A stretch of DNA of 64,000 nt, taken from the NCBI GenBank assembly GCA_003224145.1, contig QHYN01000200.1, forward strand, positions 1 to 64,000. The letters are read 5' to 3'. The translations under genes and the position numbers were made by a program. Source of the DNA: Acidobacteriota bacterium. Lineage in GTDB: Bacteria; Acidobacteriota; Terriglobia; Acidiferrales; UBA7541. Under the pieces are notes generated by a model that had not been told where the DNA came from, did not search any database, and saw nothing but the letters and a program-made list of their open reading frames with translations. Below are positions 34,576 through 44,665 of the stretch, piece by piece (the stretch's first letter is position 1; the number at the start of each line of letters is the position of its first letter).

Positions 34576-34662
34576 TGGTGCGGTAGAGAGGACTCGAACC
34601 TCCACGGTATTGCTACCGCCAGCCCCTCAAGCTGGTGCGTCTGCCAGTTCCGCCACTACCGC
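34576..34662 (-). tRNA. tRNA-Leu (anticodon GAG)
   Basis: Read on the minus strand, acceptor arms GCGGTAG/CTACCGC, anticodon stem CCAGC/GCTGG with loop TTGAGGG (anticodon GAG), a long variable arm typical of leucine tRNAs, T-loop GGTTCGAGTCC, discriminator A and an encoded CCA end. Length 87 nt. Confidence 0.95.
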
Positions 34663-34731
34663 ACGTGGGAGACAAAACCATTTTAGCTGCGGACGAGTAG
34701 ACCCGCAACCATAAACCAGTTTTTAGTCGTG

Positions 34732-34752
34732 AGTTCTTAGTTCTTAGTTCTT
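34732..34752 (+). repeat. Heptanucleotide tandem repeat, three AGTTCTT units
   Basis: Three exact AGTTCTT units, followed by degenerate AGTTTTTTGTCTTTAGTCTT, in the non-coding stretch between tRNA-Leu and secG. No coding function seen. Confidence 0.85.
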
Positions 34753-34811
34753 AGTTTTTTGTCTTTAGTCTTCAGTCGACAGTTCAGATCTGACAACTCA
34801 ATGGGCTAGAG

Positions 34812-35420
34812 CTAGGGCTTCTTCGTCGGCGTTGGTGTTGGGGCGGGCTGGGAGCTCGCTGGTGGCTGCGTACTTGCCGGAGGTTTTTGTGCCGGCGCTG
34901 ACTGCCCGGGTTGCGAAGATGCCGGAGGCTGTTGCGTTGGCTGAGACGTTGCGGGCGCCGGCTGCGAACCAGATGGAGTTTGCGAAGCGGGCGGTTGAGT
35001 GCCGGGTTGCTGGGCGGGCGGCAGAGCGTTATGCGTATTGGGTTGCGGGACAGCCGGAGTCGGCGCCGGAGCGGGCTTGGAGACTTTTTGCAGGACAGAA
35101 CCACCTTGCTCGACGGCCTTATCGGTGCGGAGGACCAAGGCCAAGGCGCAGAGCATGAACATGATCGCGCACCAGGTGGTGGCCTTGGAGAGAACGTTGG
35201 CGGCACCGCGTGGACCGAAAGCCGTCTGACTGCCCGCTCCGCCGAAAGCGCCGGCCAGATCGGCGGCCTTGCCGCTCTGCAGCAACACAACGATGATCAG
35301 CACAAAGCAGTTTAAAATGAAAAAACCACTGAGGAGCCATCCGGCGTAGCGGAAGCCGACGGCGATGACTCCGAAACCAATCAAAATGGCGATGGCCCAT
35401 TTCATCCAAGCTGGCGTCAT
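34812..35420 (-). CDS. secG: Preprotein translocase subunit SecG with a long Pro/Ser/Gln-rich tail
   Basis: Two membrane helices (about 8-50 and 83-101) flank the SecG signature V-V-L-L-Q-S-G-K-A-A-D-L-A-G-A-F-G-G-A-G-S-Q-T-A-F-G-P-R-G. SecG assists SecYE in protein export. Typical SecG is about 75-120 residues; this one has 202, the extra C-terminal part (from about 112) being Pro, Ala, Ser, Gln and Thr repeats. GAGGT precedes the ATG at 35420. It follows tpiA by 55 bp, the usual gap-pgk-tpiA-secG order. Confidence 0.9.
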   Translation of the reverse strand: MTPAWMKWAIAILIGFGVIAVGFRYAGWLLSGFFILNCFVLIIVVLLQSGKAADLAGAFGGAGSQTAFGPRGAANVLSKATTWCAIMFMLCALALVLRTDKAVEQGGSVLQKVSKPAPAPTPAVPQPNTHNALPPAQQPGTQPPASQTPSGSQPAPATSQPTQQPPASSQPGQSAPAQKPPASTQPPASSQPAPTPTPTKKP

Positions 35421-35475
35421 TGCAAGACCTCACACAAATTCGAAGAAAACCTTGATGCCAGGCTAAAGCCCGGCG

Positions 35476-36228
35476 CTATGCAAAACTGACGATCGTGGCG
35501 AACGATTTGGCATCCAGGCTCGCTCCCCCTACAAGCGCGCCGTCCAACTCTTCCTGCGCCATCAACCCCTGAATATTGTCAGGCTTGACGCTGCCGCCGT
35601 AGAGAATCCGCAGGGCGGAGGCGTGGGCGGCAGAGAATCTCTCAGCCGCACACTGGCGGAGAAACCGATGCACATCGGAGGCGATTTCCGGGGTTGCGGT
35701 GCGGCCCGTTCCAATGGCCCAAACCGGTTCGTAAGCTATCAGAATACGGGAGAACTCGTCCGCGGTCAACGCGGCGACGCCACCAGTAAATTGGGACTTG
35801 CAGATGTGATGGGTTTGGCCGGCTTCGCGGTGAGAAAGCAATTCGCCAAGGCAGACGATGGGAGTTAAGCCGGCGGCGAGGGCGGCTTTCGTTTTTTTGG
35901 CGACGGTCTCGTCGGTTTCGCCAAAAAATTGGCGGCGTTCGGAGTGGCCAATGATGACGTAGCGGCAGCCGGCTTCGACGAGCATGTTGGCAGAAATTTC
36001 GCCGGTGAAGGCGCCGTCTTTTTCCCAGAAAACATCCTGGCCGGAAATGGCGATGTTGGTGCCTTTTGCGACTTCGACGGCGGCAGGAATGGCAGTGAAA
36101 GGCGGCGCGATCACGATATCGCAGTTCGTTGAGGAACCAACCAACGGAGCAAACGCGGAGAAGAAGGCGCGCGTTTCCGATTGAGTCTTGAACATTTTCC
36201 AGTTACCAGCAATGACGCGACGGCGCAT
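35476..36228 (-). CDS. tpiA: Triosephosphate isomerase
   Basis: Interconverts dihydroxyacetone phosphate and glyceraldehyde 3-phosphate. All catalytic residues are in place: N9 and K11 in G-N-W-K, H95 in I-G-H-S-E-R-R and E167 in A-Y-E-P-V-W-A-I-G-T-G; the phosphate loop Y-G-G-S-V follows. Normal length (250). Part of the glycolytic operon, 80 bp after pgk. Confidence 0.97.
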   Translation of the reverse strand: MRRRVIAGNWKMFKTQSETRAFFSAFAPLVGSSTNCDIVIAPPFTAIPAAVEVAKGTNIAISGQDVFWEKDGAFTGEISANMLVEAGCRYVIIGHSERRQFFGETDETVAKKTKAALAAGLTPIVCLGELLSHREAGQTHHICKSQFTGGVAALTADEFSRILIAYEPVWAIGTGRTATPEIASDVHRFLRQCAAERFSAAHASALRILYGGSVKPDNIQGLMAQEELDGALVGGASLDAKSFATIVSFA

Positions 36229-36308
36229 TCAGTCCTCCCATAGAACGAAACGAAAAGATAACGCGGAGGCGCGGAGAACGCTGAGATTTCGCAGAGAAGA
36301 GGCGGAAA

Positions 36309-37502
<1,194 letters not shown>

Positions 37503-37606
37503 GATGTCATAATTCGTGATCTACAAAATGCGACTACGCGCCAGGACGCAGCGTCTGAGATCGTTCGGGGCCCGAACCTGCTGGGACCTCAGAATGACAC
37601 ATTTGA

Positions 37607-38611
37607 CTAGAACTTGGACGCTAAGAGCTTGATCAGGTCGCGGCAACGGCAGGAATAGCCCCACTCATTGTCATACCAGGCCAAAACTTTGACGCAGCGG
37701 TCGCCGACGACTTTGGTATAGCCTGCGTCCACGATGGAAGAGTTGGAATTGCCCTTGAAATCGGCGGAGACGAGTTCCTCTTCGGTGTAGGCGAGAATTC
37801 CCTTCATTGGGCCGTTCGCGGCAGATTTTAGAGCGGCGTTGACCGACTGGACGGTCGCCGGCTTTTCCACGAAAACGGTGAGATCGACGACACTGACATT
37901 GGGAGTAGGTACGCGCATGGCGTAGCCGTCGAGCTTACCCTTGAGCTCGGGAATCACGAGATGCAGCGCCTTGGCGGCGCCGGTAGAGCTGGGAATCATG
38001 TTGATTGCTGCGGCGCGTGCCCGACGCAGATCCTTGTGAGGCAGATCGAGGAGCTTTTGGTCGTTGGTGTAGGAATGGATGGTGGTCATGGTGCCGCTGT
38101 TGATGCCGAAAGTGTCCTGGAGAACCTTGGCGACGGGCGCAAGGCAGTTCGTCGTGCAAGAAGCGTTAGAAATGACGTGATGCTTCGCGGGGTCATAGGT
38201 CTTGTCGTTCACGCCGAGAACGAAGGTGGCGTCAGGGCCATCGGCAGGCGCGGAGATGATCACTTTTTTCACCGGCGCACGGAGATGCTTCTTCGCGTCG
38301 GGCCCCTTGGTGAAAAGGCCGGTGGATTCCACAACGATTTCGGCGCCAACCGAGGCCCAATCGAGTTCGGCGGGATCCTTCACCTTGAAAACCTTGAAGC
38401 TGCGGCCTTCGACGGCGATGGTGTCATCGGTATGAGTAACGTTGTGCGGCAAGTTGCCCAGAACGGAGTCGTACTTCAACAGGTGCGCGAGCGTTTTCGC
38501 GTCGGTGATGTCGTTGACGGCGACAAATTGAATGTCCTTGTCGTCGAGGGCCGTGCGCACGATGTTACGCCCGATGCGGCCGAAGCCGTTGATGCCGACC
38601 TTGATGGGCAT
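37607..38611 (-). CDS. gap: Glyceraldehyde-3-phosphate dehydrogenase (type I)
   Basis: Oxidises glyceraldehyde 3-phosphate with NAD. The Rossmann motif G-I-N-G-F-G-R-I-G-R opens the protein, catalytic C152 is in S-N-A-S-C-T-T-N-C-L-A-P, and the C-terminal W-Y-D-N-E-W-G-Y-S is present. An Asp after N in V-N-D-I-T-D suggests NAD rather than NADP. 334 residues. GGAGGAAGGT precedes the ATG. First gene of the glycolytic operon; a TACAAT hexamer about 47 bp upstream could be its -10, with a weak -35. Confidence 0.97.
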   Translation of the reverse strand: MPIKVGINGFGRIGRNIVRTALDDKDIQFVAVNDITDAKTLAHLLKYDSVLGNLPHNVTHTDDTIAVEGRSFKVFKVKDPAELDWASVGAEIVVESTGLFTKGPDAKKHLRAPVKKVIISAPADGPDATFVLGVNDKTYDPAKHHVISNASCTTNCLAPVAKVLQDTFGINSGTMTTIHSYTNDQKLLDLPHKDLRRARAAAINMIPSSTGAAKALHLVIPELKGKLDGYAMRVPTPNVSVVDLTVFVEKPATVQSVNAALKSAANGPMKGILAYTEEELVSADFKGNSNSSIVDAGYTKVVGDRCVKVLAWYDNEWGYSCRCRDLIKLLASKF

Positions 38612-38867
38612 ACCTTCCTCCGATGCTGGTTCGTTGGCCGCGGTGCGGTAACCTTGGAATTGTAGCGGCCGAATGGAGCGAGATGCAGCCGCGCGTGGAA
38701 GGTAAAATCGTAGGGGCAGCGATAGGAAAAGTCAACGTAAGTCAACCGAGTGCGGTTCAATGTGGGCCGTTTGCTTCAGAGACTAGTTTCGCCATTCGCG
38801 GGGGATAAAGCCTTGCCGATCTGGAGGTTAGCAACAAACTTCAAGTAATACTTTATGAAATGGCAGC

Positions 38868-38965
38868 ACGAGGTACCCCCCACACACCCGGCATTTTGTA
38901 TGAATGTCAAAGCAAAGGACTTATAGATTTTGCAATTCGTAATCGATTGATTCTAAAAGAACTCG
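38868..38965 (+). repeat. Intergenic element related to the one at 8425-8545
   Basis: The 565-bp gap between gap and the plus-strand gene at 39177 holds no convincing ORF. In it, GGTACCCCCCACACACCC leads to a stretch with CAAAGGACTTATAG and TTGATTCTAAAAG. The C-rich leader and TTGATTCTAAA word, in this order, also occur on the minus strand at 8545-8425. The match is partial, so a shared family is likely but not proven. Confidence 0.35.
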
Positions 38966-39162
38966 AATTTCCCGTATGTCAGGAGAATGCGAACCGCCGA
39001 TTCCGAAAAGGTTGATGCGTGTTCCTGAGAATGATAGGGAGAGCGCTGAAACAGTTCGCGGTATTACCCAACCTTTATTATAGCGCGGGCGCAAAACGGG
39101 TCAAGAAAGATTTGGTACAGGGCCAATTTAGGCGAGCACCAGTCCAGGTGCAGCCTGCGGGC

Positions 39163-39168
39163 TATAAT
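39163..39168 (+). promoter_or_regulatory. Consensus -10 hexamer 8 bases before the lipase-maturation-factor gene
   Basis: An exact TATAAT, then 8 bases to the ATG at 39177; no Shine-Dalgarno and only a weak -35. Consistent with leaderless transcription. Confidence 0.45.
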
Positions 39169-39176
39169 GGCGGCTG

Positions 39177-40787
39177 ATGAAGGATAGCTCACCTGCGTCA
39201 GCGCTGTGCTGGCTGTTTGCTTCAGAACGGGGCGCGGCAGACAGGCTGCTTCCCCGCTGGATTTTTCTGCGTGCTCTCGGTCTGATTTATTATTCCGCGT
39301 TTTTTTCGCTCGTTTTCCAAATCAAAGGATTGATCGGGCCGCACGGAATTCTTCCCGCGAACGAATACTTGCAAGCAGTGGCCGAACAGTTTGGGCGCAC
39401 CGGCCATTGGTACGTGCCGACGCTCCTGTGGTTTTCGCGTAGTTCGCATATGCTGACCGGGATTTGCTGGGCGGGCATGATTGCGTCGGTGCTGCTGGTG
39501 TTGAATTTCTGGCCGCGAGGAATGCTGGCGATCTGTTTCGTGTGTTTTCTCTCTTTCGTGAGCGCGGCGCAAGATTTTTCCGCGTACCAATCCGACGGGA
39601 TGCTGCTCGAAGCGGGATTCATTGCCATGTTCTTCGCTCCACGGGGATGGCGGCCGGGATGGGAGAAAACGAGCCCACCTTCGCGCGCGAGTTGGTTTTT
39701 GCTGGTCTGGGAATGCTTCCGGATTTATTTCGAGTCGGGCGTGGCCAAAATCGTGGGAGGCGATCCGGAGTGGCGAAACTTCACGGCGCTGGACGAGTAT
39801 TACCAGAACGGACCGCTACCCACGTGGATCGGATGGTACATGCAGCATTGGCCGCACTGGTTCCATGCGGTGACGGCGTTTGGAACGCTGGCGCTGGAAT
39901 TGGGGCTGGCGTGGATGATGTTTCTGCCACGGAGCTTTCGCATTCTATGCTTTTGCATCCTCACGCCGTGGCAGTTCGGGATCATCCTCTCGGCGAATTA
40001 TACATTTCTGAATTATTTGGTACTGGTGCTGGGCTTCCTCCTGCTGGATGACAAGTTCCTGCGGCGGCTCCTGCCGCAGCGATGGAGAAGGGAGTTTGTT
40101 GAGTCGCAGGAAGCGAAACCGATCGCCGAAGCAAATCCGCAAAAAGATTGGCGAGACATGCTGCGCCCACGGTGGACCGCGGTGAAGCTGGCGGTGACCA
40201 CAGTGATGCTCACATGGATTTTCTACGCGACACTGGCAGAGATGGTATGGATGGTGAAGCCAGTGGGGCTGCCGACGGTGCCCGTCTCCGTGCTGGAACC
40301 GTTTCGCATTGCCAATCGGTACGGGTTGTTCGCGATGATGACGCGCGGGCGCTACGAGATTGAGTTTCAAGGCTCGGAGGATGGGCAGACGTGGCTGGTG
40401 TACCCGTTCCGGTTCAAACCACAGGACCCAGCGAAGCCGCCGGGGATCTATGCGCCGTACCAGCCGCGCTTTGATTGGAATTTATGGTTCGCGTCGCTGA
40501 GCACATGGCGCCAGGAGCCGATCGTACCGCGCACGGAGCAAGCCTTGTTGCGCGGCAGCACGGATGTGCTGTTGCTGTTTGCCGGAAATCCCTTTCCGCA
40601 CGCACCGCCGCGGCAAGTGCGCGCGGTGCTGTGGCAATACTGGTTCACAACGCCAGGGGAAAAACGATCGCAAGGTTTATGGTGGCGGCGGGAACTGCTG
40701 GGGCTATACGCACCGACGCTGGAGCGGGAAGAAGACGGAAGGATTTTGGTGTTGCAATGGCCAAGTGCCGTGGAACCGCGTGAATGA
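39177..40787 (+). CDS. Lipase maturation factor (LMF1) family membrane protein
   Basis: A 536-residue polytopic protein with about eight helices and a large extracytoplasmic C-terminal domain. The family markers are evident: L-I-G-x-x-G-I-L-P, F-x-S-Y-Q-S-D-G-M-L-L-E-A-G, W-x-W-E-C-F-R-I-Y-F-E-S-G-V-A-K, N-x-T-x-x-x-Y-x-x-x-P-L-P-T and a final W-x-Y-x-F-T-T-P-x-E-K domain. The vertebrate relative LMF1 helps lipoprotein lipases fold in the ER; bacterial members are uncharacterised and may aid an exported enzyme. No lipase gene is adjacent. Confidence 0.85.
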   Translation: MKDSSPASALCWLFASERGAADRLLPRWIFLRALGLIYYSAFFSLVFQIKGLIGPHGILPANEYLQAVAEQFGRTGHWYVPTLLWFSRSSHMLTGICWAGMIASVLLVLNFWPRGMLAICFVCFLSFVSAAQDFSAYQSDGMLLEAGFIAMFFAPRGWRPGWEKTSPPSRASWFLLVWECFRIYFESGVAKIVGGDPEWRNFTALDEYYQNGPLPTWIGWYMQHWPHWFHAVTAFGTLALELGLAWMMFLPRSFRILCFCILTPWQFGIILSANYTFLNYLVLVLGFLLLDDKFLRRLLPQRWRREFVESQEAKPIAEANPQKDWRDMLRPRWTAVKLAVTTVMLTWIFYATLAEMVWMVKPVGLPTVPVSVLEPFRIANRYGLFAMMTRGRYEIEFQGSEDGQTWLVYPFRFKPQDPAKPPGIYAPYQPRFDWNLWFASLSTWRQEPIVPRTEQALLRGSTDVLLLFAGNPFPHAPPRQVRAVLWQYWFTTPGEKRSQGLWWRRELLGLYAPTLEREEDGRILVLQWPSAVEPRE

Positions 40788-40804
40788 AGCGCTGAGTATG
40801 GGCG

Positions 40805-41725
40805 TTATTGCGGGAATTGTTTGATGCTGGTGACGTGGTCGCCGGTGAAGCGGACGAAGACCGTTTTCGACGGCGGCTGGCCGTAAATCCAGTCCTCGAT
40901 GTCGTTGCCCTCGGCATCGCGCTCGCGGACCTTGTGGTCGGGCTTGCCCATGGCGGCGATGAGTTCCTCGCGGTCCATGCCGACCACGGGCCTGCGTTCT
41001 TGAATGGCCTTTTTCATTTCCGGCGGCAGGGTATCAACCCAGTGCACCGACGCGGAGCGCTCTTTCTCGAAATTGAGGAAAGGTGAAAGGAGCTGCTTTA
41101 AATCCGCTGGGGACATGTCGGGAACGGATTTATTCCATTCCAGGAAGATGGTGCTGCCCATACCGGGCTGTAGTCCCGGTGGGCCACCCTCCTGGGTCGA
41201 GGTGCTCCGCATCGTGGGATAGCCGCCTCCGATGCCAATCTGAAGATGATCGCGCCAGTGGTGCTTGCCGCGGCCGCCGCCATTCAAATCCACGACGATC
41301 TGGTGATCGCGGAATTCCAGCTTGGTGATCTGCACATTGTCGCCAGTATTTACGGCTGCACCGTGGGTGGCAACCGCACGGTCGAGGAGCTCCGTATTGA
41401 GCGGCTTGCCAACGTATACGATAATGCCTTGTTTCCCGGCGGGCAGAGCCTTGACGGCCTTGGCGAACTCGCCGGAGACAAAACGAATCAGGGACAGCTT
41501 CGAACTTTCCTGGAGCGGGGCGTTCCTCGACGTGCCGGTCGACTTCTCCTGAGACTGGGTGTTGTCAGAAGAGTTTCCCGTGTTCGGGAAAAGAGGGATT
41601 TCCTCATCCGACCGGAAGCTGATGGAAGGCTTCTCCGCCGGACGAAGGCTATTCGCTCGCGGAATGTCCGCATCAGCCAGGAGCAAAAACGCCAAAGGAA
41701 TAACAGTCCAGTTCGACATAAGCAT
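40805..41725 (-). CDS. Exported hypothetical protein with a BamE/SmpA-like C-terminus
   Basis: About 306 residues. A short hydrophobic N-terminal segment (about 5-18) may be a signal. The middle part is unfamiliar and contains Gly-rich runs (N-G-G-G-R-G-K-H-H-W). The last 60 residues (V-V-G-M-D-R-E-E-L-I-A-A-M-G-K-P-D-H-K ... V-F-V-R-F-T-G-D-H-V-T-S-I-K-Q-F) look like the BamE/SmpA fold of small outer-membrane proteins. ATGs at 41725 and 41719 are both possible. It converges with the LMF-family gene, 17 bp between stops. Confidence 0.6.
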   Translation of the reverse strand: MLMSNWTVIPLAFLLLADADIPRANSLRPAEKPSISFRSDEEIPLFPNTGNSSDNTQSQEKSTGTSRNAPLQESSKLSLIRFVSGEFAKAVKALPAGKQGIIVYVGKPLNTELLDRAVATHGAAVNTGDNVQITKLEFRDHQIVVDLNGGGRGKHHWRDHLQIGIGGGYPTMRSTSTQEGGPPGLQPGMGSTIFLEWNKSVPDMSPADLKQLLSPFLNFEKERSASVHWVDTLPPEMKKAIQERRPVVGMDREELIAAMGKPDHKVRERDAEGNDIEDWIYGQPPSKTVFVRFTGDHVTSIKQFPQ

Positions 41726-41897
41726 CACGGATCTCGTCCCGACGGGGTCCGCTACACCTATTCTATGATGCCACAAGGCGCCTGAACAGGTGCCAAGCTC
41801 GGAAAAAGAACCATCCCGCTAAACTATACTCGAATGGGACAGAACTGTAACGGGGGGACGGACCCCTGATTCAAGAACAAAACCGTCTTGGCAGGCC

Positions 41898-42908
41898 TTA
41901 GCGGGAAATGACCTGGACACCCTGACGATCGATGCTTACGGGAAGGACCTCAGCACCAGACTCTACGATGGCCTTTTCCACGCGTTCCCGAGCTTCTGGC
42001 TCAATGAGGAGAACCACGCAGCCACCACCCCCAGCGCCACACACTTTACCGGCCAGCGCCCCGTTGCGGCGCGCGTTTTCGATAACCCGATCAATGGTTT
42101 TCGTCGAAATCGTGGGGAGATTTCGTTTGCGGAAAGACCATTCCTCACGCATCAAGCGCCCGGCCTCCTGCCAGTCGGGCTTTTCGAAAGCTAAACGCAT
42201 TTGCCGGGCGACTTCGGAGATTCGTCCGAGACTGTGCTGCACGGCGCGGTTGCTGCCGATCTGTGCTTTGAACACTTCCCAGTTGTTGATGCCGTGCTGG
42301 CGGGGCTTGCCGGTGTAGCAGACCGCGACGCGGCGTTCGAGCTCATCAAGATTTAGGCGGAGTTCCACGCGATGTTCGCCGCCGGGAGGCAGCTCGATCG
42401 CCGCAGCGCCGCCAAAGGCCGGGGGGTAATGGTCCTGGGTGCCGGTGGGAACGTTGATGACAATGGCCTCGGCGTCGCGACTGATGTGGATCCAATCGAC
42501 CTTGCTCTTCCCTGCTCCGGTAAAGCGGTCCAGCGCGGCACATATCGCGACAGCCATGGCGCTGGAGCCACCGATGCCCGCGCCCGCGGGGGCTTCGGAA
42601 TCCGTTGTGAGCGTAAAGCCGCCCTGAGGGTGGAAGAACTTGGTGATTTCTGCGAGGAGCGGGAGGCGATAGCGTTTGGCCTTCACCAAAGCGGTGAAAG
42701 AGGGGAAACTTTCTTCGCTCTTTATGTCGCGAGAAACCAGTTTGATGCGGCTGTCGCTGGTCGGAAGCGTTTCGATGACGCAGGAAGCGTAAAGCGAAAT
42801 TGCGGCGTTCAGAGTGACCGCGCCTGGATGAAAGAGATAGAGCGGCCAAATGTCGAGCGTGCTGCCAGCGAAGTCCACACGGGTCGGTGCTTTGGATTCG
42901 ATGATCAT
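41898..42908 (-). CDS. GHMP-family sugar kinase (heptose-phosphate or fucose kinase-like)
   Basis: A 336-residue ATP-dependent kinase. The N-terminal A-P-T-R-V-D-F-A-G-S-T-L-D-I, the ATP loop P-A-G-A-G-I-G-G-S-S-A (107-117), the T-G-T-Q-D-H-Y motif and the C-terminal K-V-C-G-A-G-G-G-G-C are GHMP signatures, closest in style to D-glycero-D-manno-heptose 7-phosphate kinases. The substrate is not certain. No ribosome site is evident. It stands 146 bp downstream of tdk on the same strand. Confidence 0.8.
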   Translation of the reverse strand: MIIESKAPTRVDFAGSTLDIWPLYLFHPGAVTLNAAISLYASCVIETLPTSDSRIKLVSRDIKSEESFPSFTALVKAKRYRLPLLAEITKFFHPQGGFTLTTDSEAPAGAGIGGSSAMAVAICAALDRFTGAGKSKVDWIHISRDAEAIVINVPTGTQDHYPPAFGGAAAIELPPGGEHRVELRLNLDELERRVAVCYTGKPRQHGINNWEVFKAQIGSNRAVQHSLGRISEVARQMRLAFEKPDWQEAGRLMREEWSFRKRNLPTISTKTIDRVIENARRNGALAGKVCGAGGGGCVVLLIEPEARERVEKAIVESGAEVLPVSIDRQGVQVISR

Positions 42909-43054
42909 GTGTGCGCGCTAGCTCGATTCAGGGCAATTTCAGTCGAGCCAGTTTGACGGAATGGCTTCCCTAGCTCAAGCAGGGACAAGAACGACTGTCG
43001 ACGGATAGGCAACGGTCCTCGCAGCGGCAGCAGGCGGAGAACAGTGGAAAGGAC

Positions 43055-43687
43055 TCAGTTCCCACCGGCGGTAGCGGTACGGTTGCGGGCGATGAGCTGG
43101 GGGCCGTCCTTCTTCTCCAGGGCGAGGGCAGGATTAGGCTCGAAACAGCGGCGGCAGCGGGCTTCGTAAGCGCCCATCGCACCAACCACGATCAGTTCTT
43201 CGCTTTCGACGAGGCGCTGCGTGTGAACGGCAGGATTGCCGCACCGCACGCAGATGGCAAGCAGCTTGGTAATCTCCTCGGCGATGGCGAGGAGGCGCGG
43301 CATAGGTTCGAATGGGCGGCCGCGATAATCGGTGTCCAAGCCCGCGACAATGACGCGCTTACCAAGGTTGGCGAGCTTAGTGCAGACATCGACGACTTCG
43401 TCGCCCAGGAATTGGGCTTCGTCGATGCCGACGACTTCCGTGCGCGGGGACAACTTGTCCATGATTTCGGCGGCTTTGCTTATGTTGTCCGAGGGAATGC
43501 CGAGGCCGGAGTGCGAAACAATTTCATTGGCGGCATAGCGTTCGTCGATGGCGGGCTTGAAAATCTGTACGCGCTGGCGCGCGATCTCCGCGCGGCGCAG
43601 GCGGCGGATTAGCTCCTCACTCTTGCCGGAAAACATGGGGCCGACGATGACCTCGATCCAGCCCATATTGCCTTTGACGATGTCCAC
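43055..43687 (-). CDS. tdk: Thymidine kinase
   Basis: Phosphorylates thymidine in the salvage pathway. Walker A G-P-M-F-S-G-K-S (16-23), catalytic G-I-D-E-A-Q-F, the lasso region and the zinc-binding pairs C-V-R-C and C-R-R-C are present; 210 residues. The start is a GTG at 43687 with GGAG 5 bases upstream. Confidence 0.95.
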   Translation of the reverse strand: MDIVKGNMGWIEVIVGPMFSGKSEELIRRLRRAEIARQRVQIFKPAIDERYAANEIVSHSGLGIPSDNISKAAEIMDKLSPRTEVVGIDEAQFLGDEVVDVCTKLANLGKRVIVAGLDTDYRGRPFEPMPRLLAIAEEITKLLAICVRCGNPAVHTQRLVESEELIVVGAMGAYEARCRRCFEPNPALALEKKDGPQLIARNRTATAGGN

Positions 43688-43704
43688 GACGTCTCCTTAC
43701 TCTG

Positions 43705-43734
43705 TTGTAGGCCGCGCTGCAAATTCCACGTCAA
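43705..43734 (-). promoter_or_regulatory. Promoter candidate for tdk
   Basis: On the minus strand TTGACG (43734-43729) and CTACAA (43710-43705) are 18 bases apart, upstream of the GGAG site and GTG start. The -35 matches five of six consensus bases. Confidence 0.4.
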
Positions 43735-43761
43735 ACTACGGATGGCCGTATCAATAAACCG

Positions 43762-44403
43762 TCAGCCGGAAGCGGACATTGCGGCGCTGTACATCTTGCC
43801 ATTATAGAACGGCGCGAAGGCCGCAATCACGGCGACGCGAAAGGCTTCTTGGCGCGTGATGAAATTGCCCGAAAGCACGCCCCAGGCACCTTGCGCGTCG
43901 CGAATGCCCACAGCCCCGGCAAACCGATCGATGGCCACGGCAAGCTCGGTACCGTTTTCAAGAACTTCGCGAACGAGGGACTGTGGCAGTTCGATGGCGC
44001 CCGAGCGTCCGTAATAGCCTTGCGCGCCGTCAGAAACGTACGCCCAGCTTTCGAGGAAAACGCGGCGACGCCTGCTTTGCGGCGCATCAGCATGATGGAT
44101 CGTTAGGTTTGGCGAAGCGCTGTCATGGACCACGTGGAGGCCACCTTCCAGGCCGACGAAGTAGCGCCAAGGGGCACCGCTTTCGTGCGCTAATTGCGCA
44201 AGCGCTTCGGTTCTTTGACGCGCGCCCCGCATCAACTCTTCCTGGGACAAGGGCGTGTGGCTGACTCCACTGTTCACTTCGATACTGACGAGCTCGAATT
44301 CGGCGTTGTGAGAAAGAGACATCGAGAAGGCTTCGAGAGCTTCTGCAACCGCGTTGAGCTTAGGTCCGCGTTTGCTGCCAACAGCGATGATGATTTTGGC
44401 CAT
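43762..44403 (-). CDS. Inosine/xanthosine triphosphatase (YjjX/DUF84 family)
   Basis: A 213-residue NTPase that removes non-canonical ITP and XTP from the nucleotide pool. The start M-A-K-I-I-I-A-V-G-S-K-R-G-P-K-L-N-A-V, the central F-V-G-L-E-G-G and the late G-A-W-G-V-L-S-G-N-F-I-T-R motifs define the family. Start 44403 is chosen since a 22-residue upstream extension lacks conservation features. Directly downstream of tRNA-Gly on the same strand. Confidence 0.85.
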   Translation of the reverse strand: MAKIIIAVGSKRGPKLNAVAEALEAFSMSLSHNAEFELVSIEVNSGVSHTPLSQEELMRGARQRTEALAQLAHESGAPWRYFVGLEGGLHVVHDSASPNLTIHHADAPQSRRRRVFLESWAYVSDGAQGYYGRSGAIELPQSLVREVLENGTELAVAIDRFAGAVGIRDAQGAWGVLSGNFITRQEAFRVAVIAAFAPFYNGKMYSAAMSASG

Positions 44404-44495
44404 TGGATAGCGAGAGTACAGGGCCGATTGTAACGGCACTTGGGCGAGAATTTCACGGAAAATTCTCAAGGCTGAGGAAAACTCAGGAGTGAATC

Positions 44496-44569
44496 TGGAG
44501 CGGCCTATCGGAATCGAACCGACACCTGAACCTTGGCAAGGTTCCGTACTACCACTATACTAAGGCCGC
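44496..44569 (-). tRNA. tRNA-Gly (anticodon GCC)
   Basis: Minus strand: acceptor GCGGCCT/AGGCCGC, D-arm with AGTGGTAG, anticodon stem GAACC/GGTTC with loop TTGCCAA (GCC), T-loop GGTTCGATTCC, discriminator T and an encoded CCA. 74 nt. Confidence 0.95.
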
Positions 44570-44665
44570 TCAACGACCTTCTTTTTATAGCATGCCCCAA
44601 GGGCAGCGACAAGCCCGGGCTGCCAGTGGCGGTCAATGCCGCCGTGCCGAGAACCAAAAAACTGA

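Noticed and set aside
34732-34752. The AGTTCTT repeats as a possible CRISPR or phase-variation tract
   Set aside because: Three 7-bp units without spacers, in non-coding DNA and not near a promoter of an adjacent gene.
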